A stretch of 64,000 nucleotides of DNA, from the NCBI RefSeq assembly GCF_008087625.1, contig NZ_CP042997.1:1302001-1366000 (forward strand), in the 5' to 3' direction. Source of the stretch: Aquisphaera giovannonii. GTDB taxonomy: Bacteria; Planctomycetota; Planctomycetia; Isosphaerales; Isosphaeraceae. The stretch's first letter is position 1, and each line of letters starts with the position of its first letter. Both the position numbers and the translations under genes were made by a program. Positions 56,637 through 64,000 of this stretch are shown here, in pieces. A model generated the notes under the pieces. That model did no database searches. It was not told the origin of the DNA and saw nothing but the letters and a program-made list of their open reading frames with translations.

Positions 56637-57524
56637 TCAGTCGGCGAGGGCGTAGCGGATGATGCAGTAGAGCGCCTGGAAGCCGTCCTTGACGCCGATC
56701 TTCTTCCCCTCGCGGTAGGTCCGGCCGTGGTACGAGACGGGGATCTCGTAGATCCGGCAGGCGCGGGAGCCCCCGTTGTCGTCCTTGATCTGGTGGCGTG
56801 CCACCTTGGCGGTGACCTCGGGCTCGAAGCCGAACCGGTCGCTCTTCAGCACGATCCCCTGGATGATCTCGCGGCGGAAGAGCTTGTAGCAGACCTCCAT
56901 GTCCGTGAGGTTCAGGTTCGTGAACATGTTGGAGAGCAGGGTGAGGCCGCGGTTGGCGATCGAGTGCCAGAAGTAGAGCACGCGGTGGGTCTCGCCGATG
57001 AACCGCGAGCCGAAGACGACGTCGGCCTTGCCCTCGATGATCGGCTGGAGGAGTTGGGGATACTGCTCCGGCTCGTACTCGAGGTCGGCGTCCTGGACGA
57101 TGACGACGTCGCCGGTGGCGTGCTGGAACCCGGTCCGCAGCGCCGCGCCCTTGCCGCGATTGACGTCGTGGCAGACGACGGTCAGGTCCCCGTCGCGGTC
57201 GGCCATCTCGCGGAGGATCTCGCGGGTGCCGTCCTTGGAGCAGTCGTCCACCACGATGATCTGCTTGGGGATGGGCACGGCGCGGACGCGGCGGAGGATC
57301 TCGTGGATGGTCTTCCGCTCGTTGTAGGCGGGGATGACGACCGACAGGACGAAGCCCTCGGGGATGCGGTAGACGCCCACCTTGCGGCAGAAGGTCTCGC
57401 CCAGGGTCTCGATGAGCCACTCCCGCCGCTGCTCGTCGCTCCCGAACGCGGGGACGGGCCCGGGCCCGAGTCCCTGACCGTCGGCGGACATCGAAGGGGT
57501 CTCGATCGAGGACGGCTCGTGCAT
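56637..57524 (-). CDS. Glycosyltransferase family 2, dolichol-phosphate-mannose-synthase type
   Basis: 295 residues. GT-A fold: [18 protein letters not shown] (N-terminal nucleotide site), [34 protein letters not shown], the metal-binding D-x-D in [17 protein letters not shown] and VFGSRFIGE. No clear C-terminal membrane helices, so it probably works at the membrane surface, transferring a sugar to a lipid carrier. About 55 polar residues precede the domain; ATG 57491 (MSADGQG) is an alternative start. It lies 40 bp upstream of the methyltransferase gene and may share its transcript. Confidence 0.9.
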   Translation of the reverse strand: MHEPSSIETPSMSADGQGLGPGPVPAFGSDEQRREWLIETLGETFCRKVGVYRIPEGFVLSVVIPAYNERKTIHEILRRVRAVPIPKQIIVVDDCSKDGTREILREMADRDGDLTVVCHDVNRGKGAALRTGFQHATGDVVIVQDADLEYEPEQYPQLLQPIIEGKADVVFGSRFIGETHRVLYFWHSIANRGLTLLSNMFTNLNLTDMEVCYKLFRREIIQGIVLKSDRFGFEPEVTAKVARHQIKDDNGGSRACRIYEIPVSYHGRTYREGKKIGVKDGFQALYCIIRYALAD

Positions 57525-57839
57525 CGCCTGACAGGCCTCCGGCCCGGATCGGCCCGGGGTCGCCTACGCCTCCCCGCGAGGGGGACGCGACCGGGCTCCC
57601 GCGCCCACTCGCTCCACGCTCCAGGGCCGCCTCGACGCGTCCGGGCGGCCGACCGACTCATCCGATTCAGGATAAGCCACGGCGTGAGTCAGGGGAAGGC
57701 GAGTGCCGAGGGCATGGCGGAACGTCGGACCAACCTCGAGGGGAGCCGGACCTCGCAGCCGTCCGTCCGGTCCCTGGCTCTCCAGGAAGCTGGAGATACG
57801 ATAAGATCAGGGAACATCTTGTCTTGCGGGGTGGATTCG
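57525..57839. other. Divergent spacer with possible toxin operator
   Basis: 315 bases between the glycosyltransferase and the toxin-like gene. Near its right end aagat (57803-57807) and atctt (57816-57820) form a short dyad overlapping a TAAGAT -10-like hexamer, a possible autoregulatory operator. Otherwise nothing seen. Confidence 0.4.
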
Positions 57840-58250
57840 ATGCCGAGGGTCTTCCGAGTGATGCGCATCGATCAGGACGGCTTGCCTCATGTCGACCCCT
57901 CGGCAACGGGGCTTGGAGTCAGGCCCGGAGTCGATGTCGATCTGGATCGAGATGTCGTCCTGCAGAACGGCAAGGGCATGTCCGTAAACCCGGACTGGCG
58001 ATTCGCGCCGCTCTTTCGCATACCCAGCAGGTTGCGCCATTTGTGCCATGGGGCACGCGGACCGGATAGTAGCGGCTGCTTTCGTTACGGGAGCGGTCCG
58101 TTCGAGGCAGCCCCCTTCGCCGAAGGTCTCAGCCTGGAGCCGGACTCCCCCACTCATGCCAATGTCACGCCGATTACGCCAATGACCCTGGAGCAATACC
58201 AGGACGCGATTGCTCGCACTCGCCCCGGATGGACCATCGATGAGGCTTGA
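57840..58250 (+). CDS. Tse2-like ADP-ribosyltransferase-type toxin (candidate)
   Basis: 136 residues. Pattern of the Tse2-like family: VFRVMRIDQDGLPHVDPSAT with R near the start; GLGVRPGVDVDLDRDVVLQ; GKGMSVNPDWRFAPLFRIPS; a His in SPTHANVTPITPMTLEQYQD; and AIARTRPGW at the end. Tse2-type toxins are proposed ADP-ribosyltransferases acting in the cytosol. Base composition is less GC-biased than neighbours. The next gene starts 4 bp after its stop, as in toxin-immunity pairs. The family call is from pattern only. Confidence 0.6.
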   Translation: MPRVFRVMRIDQDGLPHVDPSATGLGVRPGVDVDLDRDVVLQNGKGMSVNPDWRFAPLFRIPSRLRHLCHGARGPDSSGCFRYGSGPFEAAPFAEGLSLEPDSPTHANVTPITPMTLEQYQDAIARTRPGWTIDEA

Positions 58251-58253
58251 GCC

Positions 58254-58772
58254 ATGCCACCACGCGATTCCACATTCAGCCCGGGTTACGATGCCACGGT
58301 CCGGGGCCTCCGCGAGTTGCATCGGTTGACCGTGGCGGGCCGGCTGGACTCTCCCGAAGCGGACGCGATTCGCGATGTCACCGACGCCCCGTGGGAGGCC
58401 CTGACGGAAGTCGAGAAGAAGCGGATTGCCGGGCTGTCCGAGGACCTTTACTCGATGACCGATCCGCCGCGGGAACCCATCGAGGAGGTGGAAGACCGCT
58501 TCTTGGATGTGATCGCCGAAATCCTCTACCCCTCGCGGGGGCATGCGCCCGATGGTCTGCTCGAGCAGCTGAGGCGATGGAAGGACGAGCTCGACCCCGC
58601 CCTGCTTAGCTACCTTCGAGGCCAAATCTGGTTGCGCACCGGCGACCTTGCCACGGCCGCCCTGTTCTTCAAGCACGCCTTCGAGCTTCGTCCAGGGAAC
58701 AAGGAATACTTCATATGGTATCAGGTCACGCGGAAGGCCGAATCCCGCGAGCGGGTCGCCGCGTTGCCTTGA
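58254..58772 (+). CDS. Partner of the Tse2-like protein (candidate antitoxin/immunity)
   Basis: 172 residues, largely helical and acidic: RGLRELHRLTVAGRLDSPEA, PPREPIEEVEDRFLDVIAE, LSYLRGQIWLRTGDLATAAL and FFKHAFELRPGNKEYFIW, the last like a TPR unit. No DNA-binding motif. It is cotranscribed with the toxin-like gene (3-bp gap) and followed by a terminator, so the two form one unit. A role in neutralising the toxin is inferred from that arrangement. Confidence 0.65.
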   Translation: MPPRDSTFSPGYDATVRGLRELHRLTVAGRLDSPEADAIRDVTDAPWEALTEVEKKRIAGLSEDLYSMTDPPREPIEEVEDRFLDVIAEILYPSRGHAPDGLLEQLRRWKDELDPALLSYLRGQIWLRTGDLATAALFFKHAFELRPGNKEYFIWYQVTRKAESRERVAALP

Positions 58773-58852
58773 TTGCGTCGCCGCTCGCGGGTTCATGAGT
58801 GCCGCGCGCAACAAAAACCGCCCGGGGCAGGGCCCTGCCCCCAGCGGCTTTG

Positions 58853-58887
58853 GCGGCGGCGGGGCGATTGCCCGCCGCCGCTTTTCT
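58853..58887 (+). terminator. Rho-independent terminator of the toxin/partner unit
   Basis: An 11-bp GC stem (gcggcggcggg with cccgccgccgc) and 7-nt loop are followed by ttttctt. It lies 80 bp behind the partner gene stop. Confidence 0.75.
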
Positions 58888-58940
58888 TCGGCCGGGGCCG
58901 AAGGATCGGCCCCGGCGATGGTCCCTCGGCCTTCGCCCGG

Positions 58941-59699
58941 TCAGATCGACGGCTTGGTGGAGCCGGGGACCGTCGGGATCGGGGGCTTGGGCACGCTGGG
59001 GGTGGACGGGATCGACGGGGTCGTCGCGTCCGGGGTCACGCTCGGGGCCGGGGTCGGCGGGGCCGGCGGGGTCGCCCCCGGGGTCGGCGGGGTGGGGGCC
59101 ATCGTGTCGGCGGGGGGAGTCGTCGCCGACGGGTTGATCGGCCGGTCCGCGGCCGGCGGGGCGGGGGCGGCCGCCGGGGCCATCGCGTTCTGGCCGGTGC
59201 TCATCGGGGTCTCGTAGATCGGCATGCTGGAGCCGAAGACGGCCGGCGAGTAGTCGCCGTACACGCCCGCGTACGAGCCGCTGTAGCAGCCCGAGTAGCA
59301 CCCCGAATAGCAGCCGTAGGAGGCCGGGAAGCAGGAGTCGCACTCGCTGTACGAGCGGTGGCACCCGCCGAAGCCGCCGCCCTTGCGGCCGAAGCAGCTG
59401 AACAGGCCCGAGAACAGGCCGCACCGCTTCCGGGGCGTGTAGCAGGGGTCGTAGCAGCTGTCGTAGCCGCCGTAGCAGCCCCCGTAGCAGCTGCTATAGC
59501 AGCCGCTGTAGCTGGTCCCGTAGCAGCCGCTGTAGCACGAGGGCTCGACGACGCCCGAGTACGGGGCGTGGTAGCCGTCGGCGTAGCAGCCGCTGTAGCA
59601 GGAGTCGTAGTACGCCGTCGGGGCGAACGTCACGTCGCACGACTTGTGATGGCAGCCCAGACCGCTGAGCGCCATCAGCATCACGATCGTACCTTGCAT
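58941..59699 (-). CDS. Cys/Tyr/Gly-rich lipoprotein with CYSGCY repeats
   Basis: 252 residues. MQGTIVMLMALSGLGC ends in a lipobox-like LGC, so Cys16 would be lipidated. Residues 25-150 are repeats of C-Y-S-G-C-Y type (CYSGCYADGY, CYGTSYSGCYSSCYGGCY, CYSGCYSGCYSGSY), with about 30 Cys in all. The C-terminal 80 residues are Pro/Thr/Ala-rich. Such composition suggests a cross-linked or metal-binding envelope structural protein. An excellent ggagg ribosome site precedes ATG 59699. No family recognised. Confidence 0.72.
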   Translation of the reverse strand: MQGTIVMLMALSGLGCHHKSCDVTFAPTAYYDSCYSGCYADGYHAPYSGVVEPSCYSGCYGTSYSGCYSSCYGGCYGGYDSCYDPCYTPRKRCGLFSGLFSCFGRKGGGFGGCHRSYSECDSCFPASYGCYSGCYSGCYSGSYAGVYGDYSPAVFGSSMPIYETPMSTGQNAMAPAAAPAPPAADRPINPSATTPPADTMAPTPPTPGATPPAPPTPAPSVTPDATTPSIPSTPSVPKPPIPTVPGSTKPSI

Positions 59700-60079
59700 G
59701 TGGAACCTCCGGGTGCGAAATCAACGGGCCGTGCGGCCGCACGACCAATCCGGCACCTGAACCCGTTGCGACTTCGAGAATGGCCGGCCAATCCGGGCGT
59801 CACGCGCTCTCCAGAGCCTGGACGCCTTCTGACCCCTGGATCTGCGTGTTCCGCAAACCTTGCTCAGAACGCTCAGATTCTAAATCCGAATTCCAAGGCT
59901 TGCAACACGACGCGGGAGAATGGCTAGGGGGCGTAGCCTGGATAAAATAATTGTAAGGATCGTGTTGGTCAATGCGGGCGGACGCGGGAGGTTTCCTCGC
60001 CGGGATCGGCTGTGCGGGTTATGCTCGTACGACATTCACGTCGATGGGGTGGCGTCGCGGTCGAACATCGAGGGGGCCG
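59700..60079. other. Divergent spacer
   Basis: 380 bases between the Cys-rich lipoprotein and the 60080 gene. An AT-rich patch at 59930-59960 (ggataaaataattgtaagg) is a likely promoter region for the rightward genes; no clear hexamer pair can be fixed. Confidence 0.45.
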
Positions 60080-60805
60080 ATGGGATCGAGATCGTCCGGG
60101 AGGAAGGGGCAGCCGGGGCGAATCGAGGCCGCGCCGACGCTGCCGGAGGGGGCGCAGGGGGGGATGCCGGATGGCGGCCGCACGGCCGCGGCGAGCCTCG
60201 CGGGCCTTCCCCCGGCGTCTGCATCGCCGTGGCCGCGATGGGCGCGGATCGTCGCGAGCCTGGCGATCCTCTATCACATGGCGGCGGTGGTCGCGGGGGC
60301 GGTGGGCGTGCCCCCGTCGTCGCCGCTGGAGCGCCGGTTCGCGGACACCTTCGCCGCGTATCACGACCTGGTGGACCAGGGTTATGCGTATCGCTACTAC
60401 GCGGAGCCCCCGCCGACCCCGGTCGCCGCGGCGGTGGTCCGCTTCGGCGACGGTCGCGAGGACGTGACGGTCCGGCTGCCGGACCGGTCCCTGGGGTGGC
60501 CGCTCATGCGGCATCAGAGGCAGCTCGCCCTGGCGAATGCGCTGTTCAACGACGTCCAGGGCGCCAGGCGGTCCGGCGGCGAGGCCACGCTCAGCCGGCT
60601 GGGCCGGGCGTACGCGCGGCACCTCGGCCACGCCTACCCGGGGAGCCGCAGCGTGACCCTGCACGTCCAGCAGCACCTGATCCCCAGCCCGGAGCACGTC
60701 CGGCGGTCGGCCGCCGCGCCCGGGGGCCGGGGGTTCGACCTCTTCGACGAAGACCTGTTCACATCACCCGAGTGGGTCGGAGATTATCCGTGCGACGGAT
60801 CGTGA
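60080..60805 (+). CDS. Membrane-anchored protein of unknown function
   Basis: 241 residues from ATG 60080 (gaggggg just upstream). After a polar N-terminus, one hydrophobic helix (ARIVASLAILYHMAAVVAGA) spans about 57-76. The remaining outward-facing part has LERRFADTFAAYHDLVDQGY and LMRHQRQLALANALFNDVQG. It overlaps the next gene by 16 bp in a different frame, so it is probably the partner of that HTTM protein. No named family. Confidence 0.65.
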   Translation: MGSRSSGRKGQPGRIEAAPTLPEGAQGGMPDGGRTAAASLAGLPPASASPWPRWARIVASLAILYHMAAVVAGAVGVPPSSPLERRFADTFAAYHDLVDQGYAYRYYAEPPPTPVAAAVVRFGDGREDVTVRLPDRSLGWPLMRHQRQLALANALFNDVQGARRSGGEATLSRLGRAYARHLGHAYPGSRSVTLHVQQHLIPSPEHVRRSAAAPGGRGFDLFDEDLFTSPEWVGDYPCDGS

Positions 60806-62274
60806 GCGACCTGGCGGCCTACCTGCGGGCGCTGTCCTCGGCCGCTCGCCGCGGCTGGGACGCCTTCTTCTTCGCCCCGGCGGACCCGACCCCCCTGGGC
60901 CTGGTGCGGATCGCCACCGCCCTGCTGGCCGCGTGGAGCCTGTTCGTCCTCGGGCTGGACCTGGACGCCTACCTCGGCTCCCACGGCTGGGCGGACCCGG
61001 CCGCGATCCGCGGGCCCCAGCTCGAACGCCAGCCGTGGGCGTGGTCGTTCTGGTTCCTCGTCCCCGACGCGATGCTGCGCCCGGCCTGGATCGCCTGCCT
61101 CGCGACCTACCTGCTCCTGGCCGCGGGGCTGTTCAGCCGGGTGACGGCGGTCCTCGGGTGGATCATCTACGTCTCCACCGTGCGGCGGGTGCCGATCGCG
61201 CTCTTCGGCTTCGACCAGGTGATCTCCACCCTGCTCTTCTACCTGATGATCGCCGGCGCCAGCGGGCAGGCCGTCTCGCTCGACCGGTTCTTCCGACGCT
61301 GGCGGGACGCCCGGGCGGTGGCGGCCTCGAAGGCCTTCGCCGCCGGCATCGGCCGGCTCGTCGCGCCGAGGATCCCGGCGGTGCCGGCCCCGACCGTGTC
61401 GGCCGGCGTCTCGCTCCGGCTGATCCAGCTCCACCTGGTGTTCATCTACCTGATGGCGGGGCTGGCCAAGCTCCAGGGGCCCTCGTGGTGGAACGGCATG
61501 GCGCTCTGGGGCACGATGATGGCCGGGGAGTTCGTCACCCGGGACTTCTCCGGCCTGGCCGACTGGCCGTACGTCATCAACGCCCTGACGCACGCGAGCC
61601 TCGCGCTCGAGCTGCTCTACCCGGTGCTCATCTGGGTGGGCGTGCTCCGGCCGCTCATGATCGCCGGGGCCGTCGCGCTGCACCTGGGGATCGCCTTCGT
61701 GGCGCCCGGCCTGACCGAGTTCGGCCTGGCGATGATCGCCGCGAATCTCGCCTTCTCCTCCGGGGCCTGGCTGCGGAGCCTGGTCGCGGGTCGCCCGGAC
61801 GCGCAGCCCGCGCTGCGGGTCCTCTTCGACGGCCAGTGCCCGCGCTGCCGGGCCACCATGGCGGGGCTGACCGCCGCGGACCCGGACCGCGTGCTGGAGC
61901 CGATCGACCTCAACGCCGTGGAGCCGTCCTCGGTCCATCCGTCGCTCACGAAGGACGCCTGCATGGCCTCGATGCACGCCGTCCGCCCGTCGGGCCGGGT
62001 GTATGCCGGATTCGACGCCATGCGTGCGATCGCCGGATGCCTCCCGATCGCCTGGCCGTTGGCCGCGATCGGCCGGCTGCCGGGGGTCGCCGTCGTCGGG
62101 AGAAAGGTTTACAATCGGATTGCCGCCTCGCGCCCCCGGGACGTCCCCTGCACGGACGAAGCCTGCGCGCTGCCGGGGCGGGGCCAGTCCGCCCTCTCAG
62201 GTGAACGCGACCGAGATCCCCGGGAGCCTTCCCGCCCGGCCAGGATTCCTGCCGAGGAGATGCAGCCGCGATGA
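60790..62274 (+). CDS. HTTM-domain membrane protein fused to DUF393 thiol domain
   Basis: 494 residues from GTG 60790 (ggag 7 nt upstream); GTG 60802, overlapping the previous stop, is the alternative. Residues 1-330 hold about eight membrane helices with the HTTM pattern of vitamin K-dependent gamma-carboxylase relatives (LGLVRIATALLAAWSLFVLG; FGFDQVISTLLFYLMIAGAS; LIQLHLVFIYLMAGLAKLQG; WWNGMALWG). Residues 345-460 form a DUF393 thioredoxin-like domain with VLFDGQCPRCRATM (C-x-x-C). Redox coupling of the two is inferred. It overlaps its neighbours on both sides. Confidence 0.88.
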   Translation: MRRIVSDLAAYLRALSSAARRGWDAFFFAPADPTPLGLVRIATALLAAWSLFVLGLDLDAYLGSHGWADPAAIRGPQLERQPWAWSFWFLVPDAMLRPAWIACLATYLLLAAGLFSRVTAVLGWIIYVSTVRRVPIALFGFDQVISTLLFYLMIAGASGQAVSLDRFFRRWRDARAVAASKAFAAGIGRLVAPRIPAVPAPTVSAGVSLRLIQLHLVFIYLMAGLAKLQGPSWWNGMALWGTMMAGEFVTRDFSGLADWPYVINALTHASLALELLYPVLIWVGVLRPLMIAGAVALHLGIAFVAPGLTEFGLAMIAANLAFSSGAWLRSLVAGRPDAQPALRVLFDGQCPRCRATMAGLTAADPDRVLEPIDLNAVEPSSVHPSLTKDACMASMHAVRPSGRVYAGFDAMRAIAGCLPIAWPLAAIGRLPGVAVVGRKVYNRIAASRPRDVPCTDEACALPGRGQSALSGERDRDPREPSRPARIPAEEMQPR

Positions 62275-62621
62275 GCCCGAACCACAGCGCCGGGGGCCAG
62301 GACGCGAGGGCCCTCCGCGACCGCCCCGCCCCCGCCCAGGTCGTCCCGCACCTGTACGTCCACGAGCCCGGCTGGCGAGTCAGCCTCAAGCGCGGCAGCC
62401 ACCGCGAATTCTGCTACGCCCAGGCACCCGGGCAGGACTACTACCACCGCATCCTCGACGGCGAGCTCTATCTCCACCACGGCGACGAGAAGCTCTGCCT
62501 GAGCTGCGCCTGCCGCCGCGGCCTGATCGAATTCGAGCCCCGGGGCCTCGCCAGGCCGATCGACATCTCCCTGGCCGATTCCGCCGAGCTGCCCACCTTC
62601 CACCCCGACGACGACCTTTGA
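62271..62621 (+). CDS. Small protein of unknown function with Cys cluster
   Basis: 116 residues. It overlaps the HTTM gene by 4 bp (ATGA). It has VVPHLYVHEPGWRVSLKRGS, YYHRILDGELYLHHGDEKL and CLSCACRRGLIEFEP, so the Cys group could bind metal. Soluble, no signal peptide. As third gene of the operon it may assist the membrane pair. No family recognised. Confidence 0.65.
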   Translation: MSPNHSAGGQDARALRDRPAPAQVVPHLYVHEPGWRVSLKRGSHREFCYAQAPGQDYYHRILDGELYLHHGDEKLCLSCACRRGLIEFEPRGLARPIDISLADSAELPTFHPDDDL

Positions 62622-62689
62622 GCCGCATGGCTACGCCTAACACGCCGCGCCTGCGTCGACCTTGTCGCTTGCCAAGGGTAGCCAATCCG

Positions 62690-62795
62690 GCTCTCCCCCT
62701 TGCGAAGGGGGAGTCGGAGAGGGTGGATCGGGCCGGCCGAGGCGATTGAATCCACCCCTCTCTATCCCCCCTTCGTAGGGGGAAGCGATCGACGC
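62690..62795 (+). repeat. MITE-like dispersed repeat, core-only copy 3
   Basis: Matches the central hairpin part of the 236-bp family (tctcccccttgcgaaggggg, ggccgaggcg, ccccccttcgtaggggg), but the terminal arms are absent or unrecognisable. It lies between the small protein and the M28 peptidase. Confidence 0.6.
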
Positions 62796-62828
62796 GCGGC
62801 GAAAGCCTCGACTCGGATTCGCGCCGGA

Positions 62829-64000
62829 TTATCGGGCCGCGGCCTTCTCCTCCGGCTTGATCTTGGTGGGGGCCTTCTCCGCCGTGGCGACGGACCATCC
62901 CAGCCGGAACGCGGCGCGGGCGACGCGGGCGGCCTTCTCGACGTCGGCCTTCTCGACGTCGTCCGTCGGCCTGTGGTAGTCCTCGTGGACGCCGGCGAAG
63001 AAGAAGATGACGGGCACGCCCTTGTGGGCGAAGCTCGCGCTGTCGGTCCGGTGGAAATACTCGTCCGCGTCGAAGACGAGCTCCAGGCCCTCGGCCTTGC
63101 AGAGTCGCTGGGCGGCGGGGACCAGCGCGTTGTATTCGTCGTGCCGGGGCGAGGGGGTCACGCCGATCCTGTGCGGGTCGTTGCGGCTGACCATGTCGAG
63201 GTTGATGTCCGCGACGACCTTGTAGCCCTCCGGCAGGGTCATGTGGCCGGCGAACCACTGGCTGCCGAGCAGGCCCTTCTCCTCTCCGGAGACCCAGAGG
63301 AACGCCACGCTCCGCGACGGGCGCGGGGCCTGCCCGAAGGCCTCCGCGATCTCCAGGAGCGAGCTCGTGCCCGAGGCGTTGTCGTCCGACCCGTTGAAGA
63401 TCTCGCCCTTCTCGTCCACCCCCACGTGGTCGTAGTGGGCGCTGAAGACGACGACCTCCTTCTTCTTCTCCGGGTCCGAGCCGGGGAAGAGGCCGACGAC
63501 GTTGCGGTCGGTCTTCACTTCCCTGCGGGCGGCGAAGCCGAACCGCGCGCCGAGCCCGTCCGGTGCCCGGGGCTTGCTGTCGGCCGTCAGGCCCAGCCCC
63601 GCCACGAGGACGTCGCGGACGGGATCGGTCAGGCCGATGACGGGGATCTCCGAGGGGGATGAGGCCAGCCGCATGGACGGCCGGTCGAAGCCCATGCCGC
63701 GGGCGTCCAGCGTCCGGGCGGCGGCCGGCCATTCGCGTCCGGGCGGCCGGATGAGCAGCACGGCGACCGCCCCGTTCTTGCGGGCGGCCTGGCCCTTGGC
63801 GAACGGGTTGAACGCCGGGGCGTGGCCGTCGGACTTCGGGCCCTCGCCGGGCTGGCCGTCGTAGACCAGGGCGATCTTGCCGCGGACGTCCAGCCCCTCG
63901 TAGTCGTCCGCCCCGGGATCGGACCGCGACCGGCCGTAGCCGGCGAAGACGACCGGGGCCTCGATCTCCCCGGCCACCAGGCCCCTCGGGTAGAGGAAGA
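62829..64000 (-). CDS. Metallopeptidase family M28 with PA domain (5' end beyond window)
   Basis: At least 390 residues visible; the frame runs off the right edge, so the N-terminus is missing. A PA-like insertion (VRGKIALVYDGQPGE, VAVLLIRPPG) precedes the catalytic domain. The zinc ligands of M28 are all present in order: VFSAHYDHVG (His), NGSDDNASGTS (Asp), SGEEKGLLGSQWF (Glu pair), ADINLDMVSR (Asp) and DYHRPTDDVEK (His). It is a co-catalytic two-zinc aminopeptidase, probably exported. It ends in a Lys/Ala/Pro-rich tail. Confidence 0.92.
   Translation of the reverse strand, partial: FLYPRGLVAGEIEAPVVFAGYGRSRSDPGADDYEGLDVRGKIALVYDGQPGEGPKSDGHAPAFNPFAKGQAARKNGAVAVLLIRPPGREWPAAARTLDARGMGFDRPSMRLASSPSEIPVIGLTDPVRDVLVAGLGLTADSKPRAPDGLGARFGFAARREVKTDRNVVGLFPGSDPEKKKEVVVFSAHYDHVGVDEKGEIFNGSDDNASGTSSLLEIAEAFGQAPRPSRSVAFLWVSGEEKGLLGSQWFAGHMTLPEGYKVVADINLDMVSRNDPHRIGVTPSPRHDEYNALVPAAQRLCKAEGLELVFDADEYFHRTDSASFAHKGVPVIFFFAGVHEDYHRPTDDVEKADVEKAARVARAAFRLGWSVATAEKAPTKIKPEEKAAAR

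Noticed and set aside
59270-59600. Spaced repeats resembling a CRISPR array
   Set aside because: The periodic pattern is the codon repeat of the CYSGCY protein, with no constant repeat/spacer lengths.

Overview
The window is about 64 kb of very GC-rich bacterial chromosome. Gene content, long secreted proteins of unknown function, dispersed palindromic repeats and divergent but recognisable ribosomal genes suggest a planctomycete, most likely of the Isosphaeraceae type. That placement is inferred from style and content, not from a database search.

Layout. 1-5.5 kb: the end of a phosphodiesterase/phosphatase with an RTX-like tail, a Kef-type antiporter and a secreted protein, separated by REP-like hairpins. 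5.5-15.2 kb: a 1,382-residue exported protein of unknown function, a winged-helix protein, a two-gene nucleotidyltransferase cassette lying between two 82-bp direct repeats, and an ECF sigma / anti-sigma / surface-protein operon. 15.2-26.7 kb: the core translation and transcription operon, transcribed leftward in the order tRNA-Thr(UGU), tRNA-Tyr, tRNA-Gly, tRNA-Thr(GGU), tuf, rpmG, tRNA-Trp, secE, nusG, rplK, rplA, rplJ, rplL, rpoB. It ends in a strong terminator and has no rpoC behind rpoB. 26.9-30.3 kb: an outer-membrane-like barrel protein, a small cytosolic protein and a di-haem cytochrome. 30.3-38.8 kb: a six-gene chemosensory operon (Hpt-STAS, CheA-CheW-CheW-REC hybrid, CheW, MCP, CheB, CheR). 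39-41 kb: an M19 dipeptidase and a small membrane protein.

The most unusual block is 41.2-50.6 kb. A three-gene operon encodes a VMAP protein with an N-terminal effector-associated domain (EAD1), a MoxR AAA+ ATPase, and a 1,592-residue protein combining a vWA domain, a beta-propeller and two SLOG-type ligand-binding domains. This matches the VMAP-MoxR-vWA 'ternary' conflict systems known from multicellular bacteria, but with an elaborate sensor/effector tail. Two small paralogues of an unrecognised family lie upstream on the other strand and may belong to it.

50.6-64 kb holds housekeeping and accessory genes: a Zn-binding protein, SGNH hydrolase, DinB protein, sialate O-acetylesterase, an HELGH-type metallopeptidase, an exported methyltransferase, a GT2 glycosyltransferase, a likely Tse2-type toxin with partner, a Cys/Tyr-rich lipoprotein, an HTTM-DUF393 membrane protein and an M28 peptidase cut by the window edge.

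Several dispersed repeats sit between genes: a roughly 236-bp MITE-like family (two full copies and one core copy), an AT-rich inverted-repeat element next to rpoB, and a perfect 35-bp inverted repeat. No CRISPR array, rRNA, prophage or transposase gene was seen.
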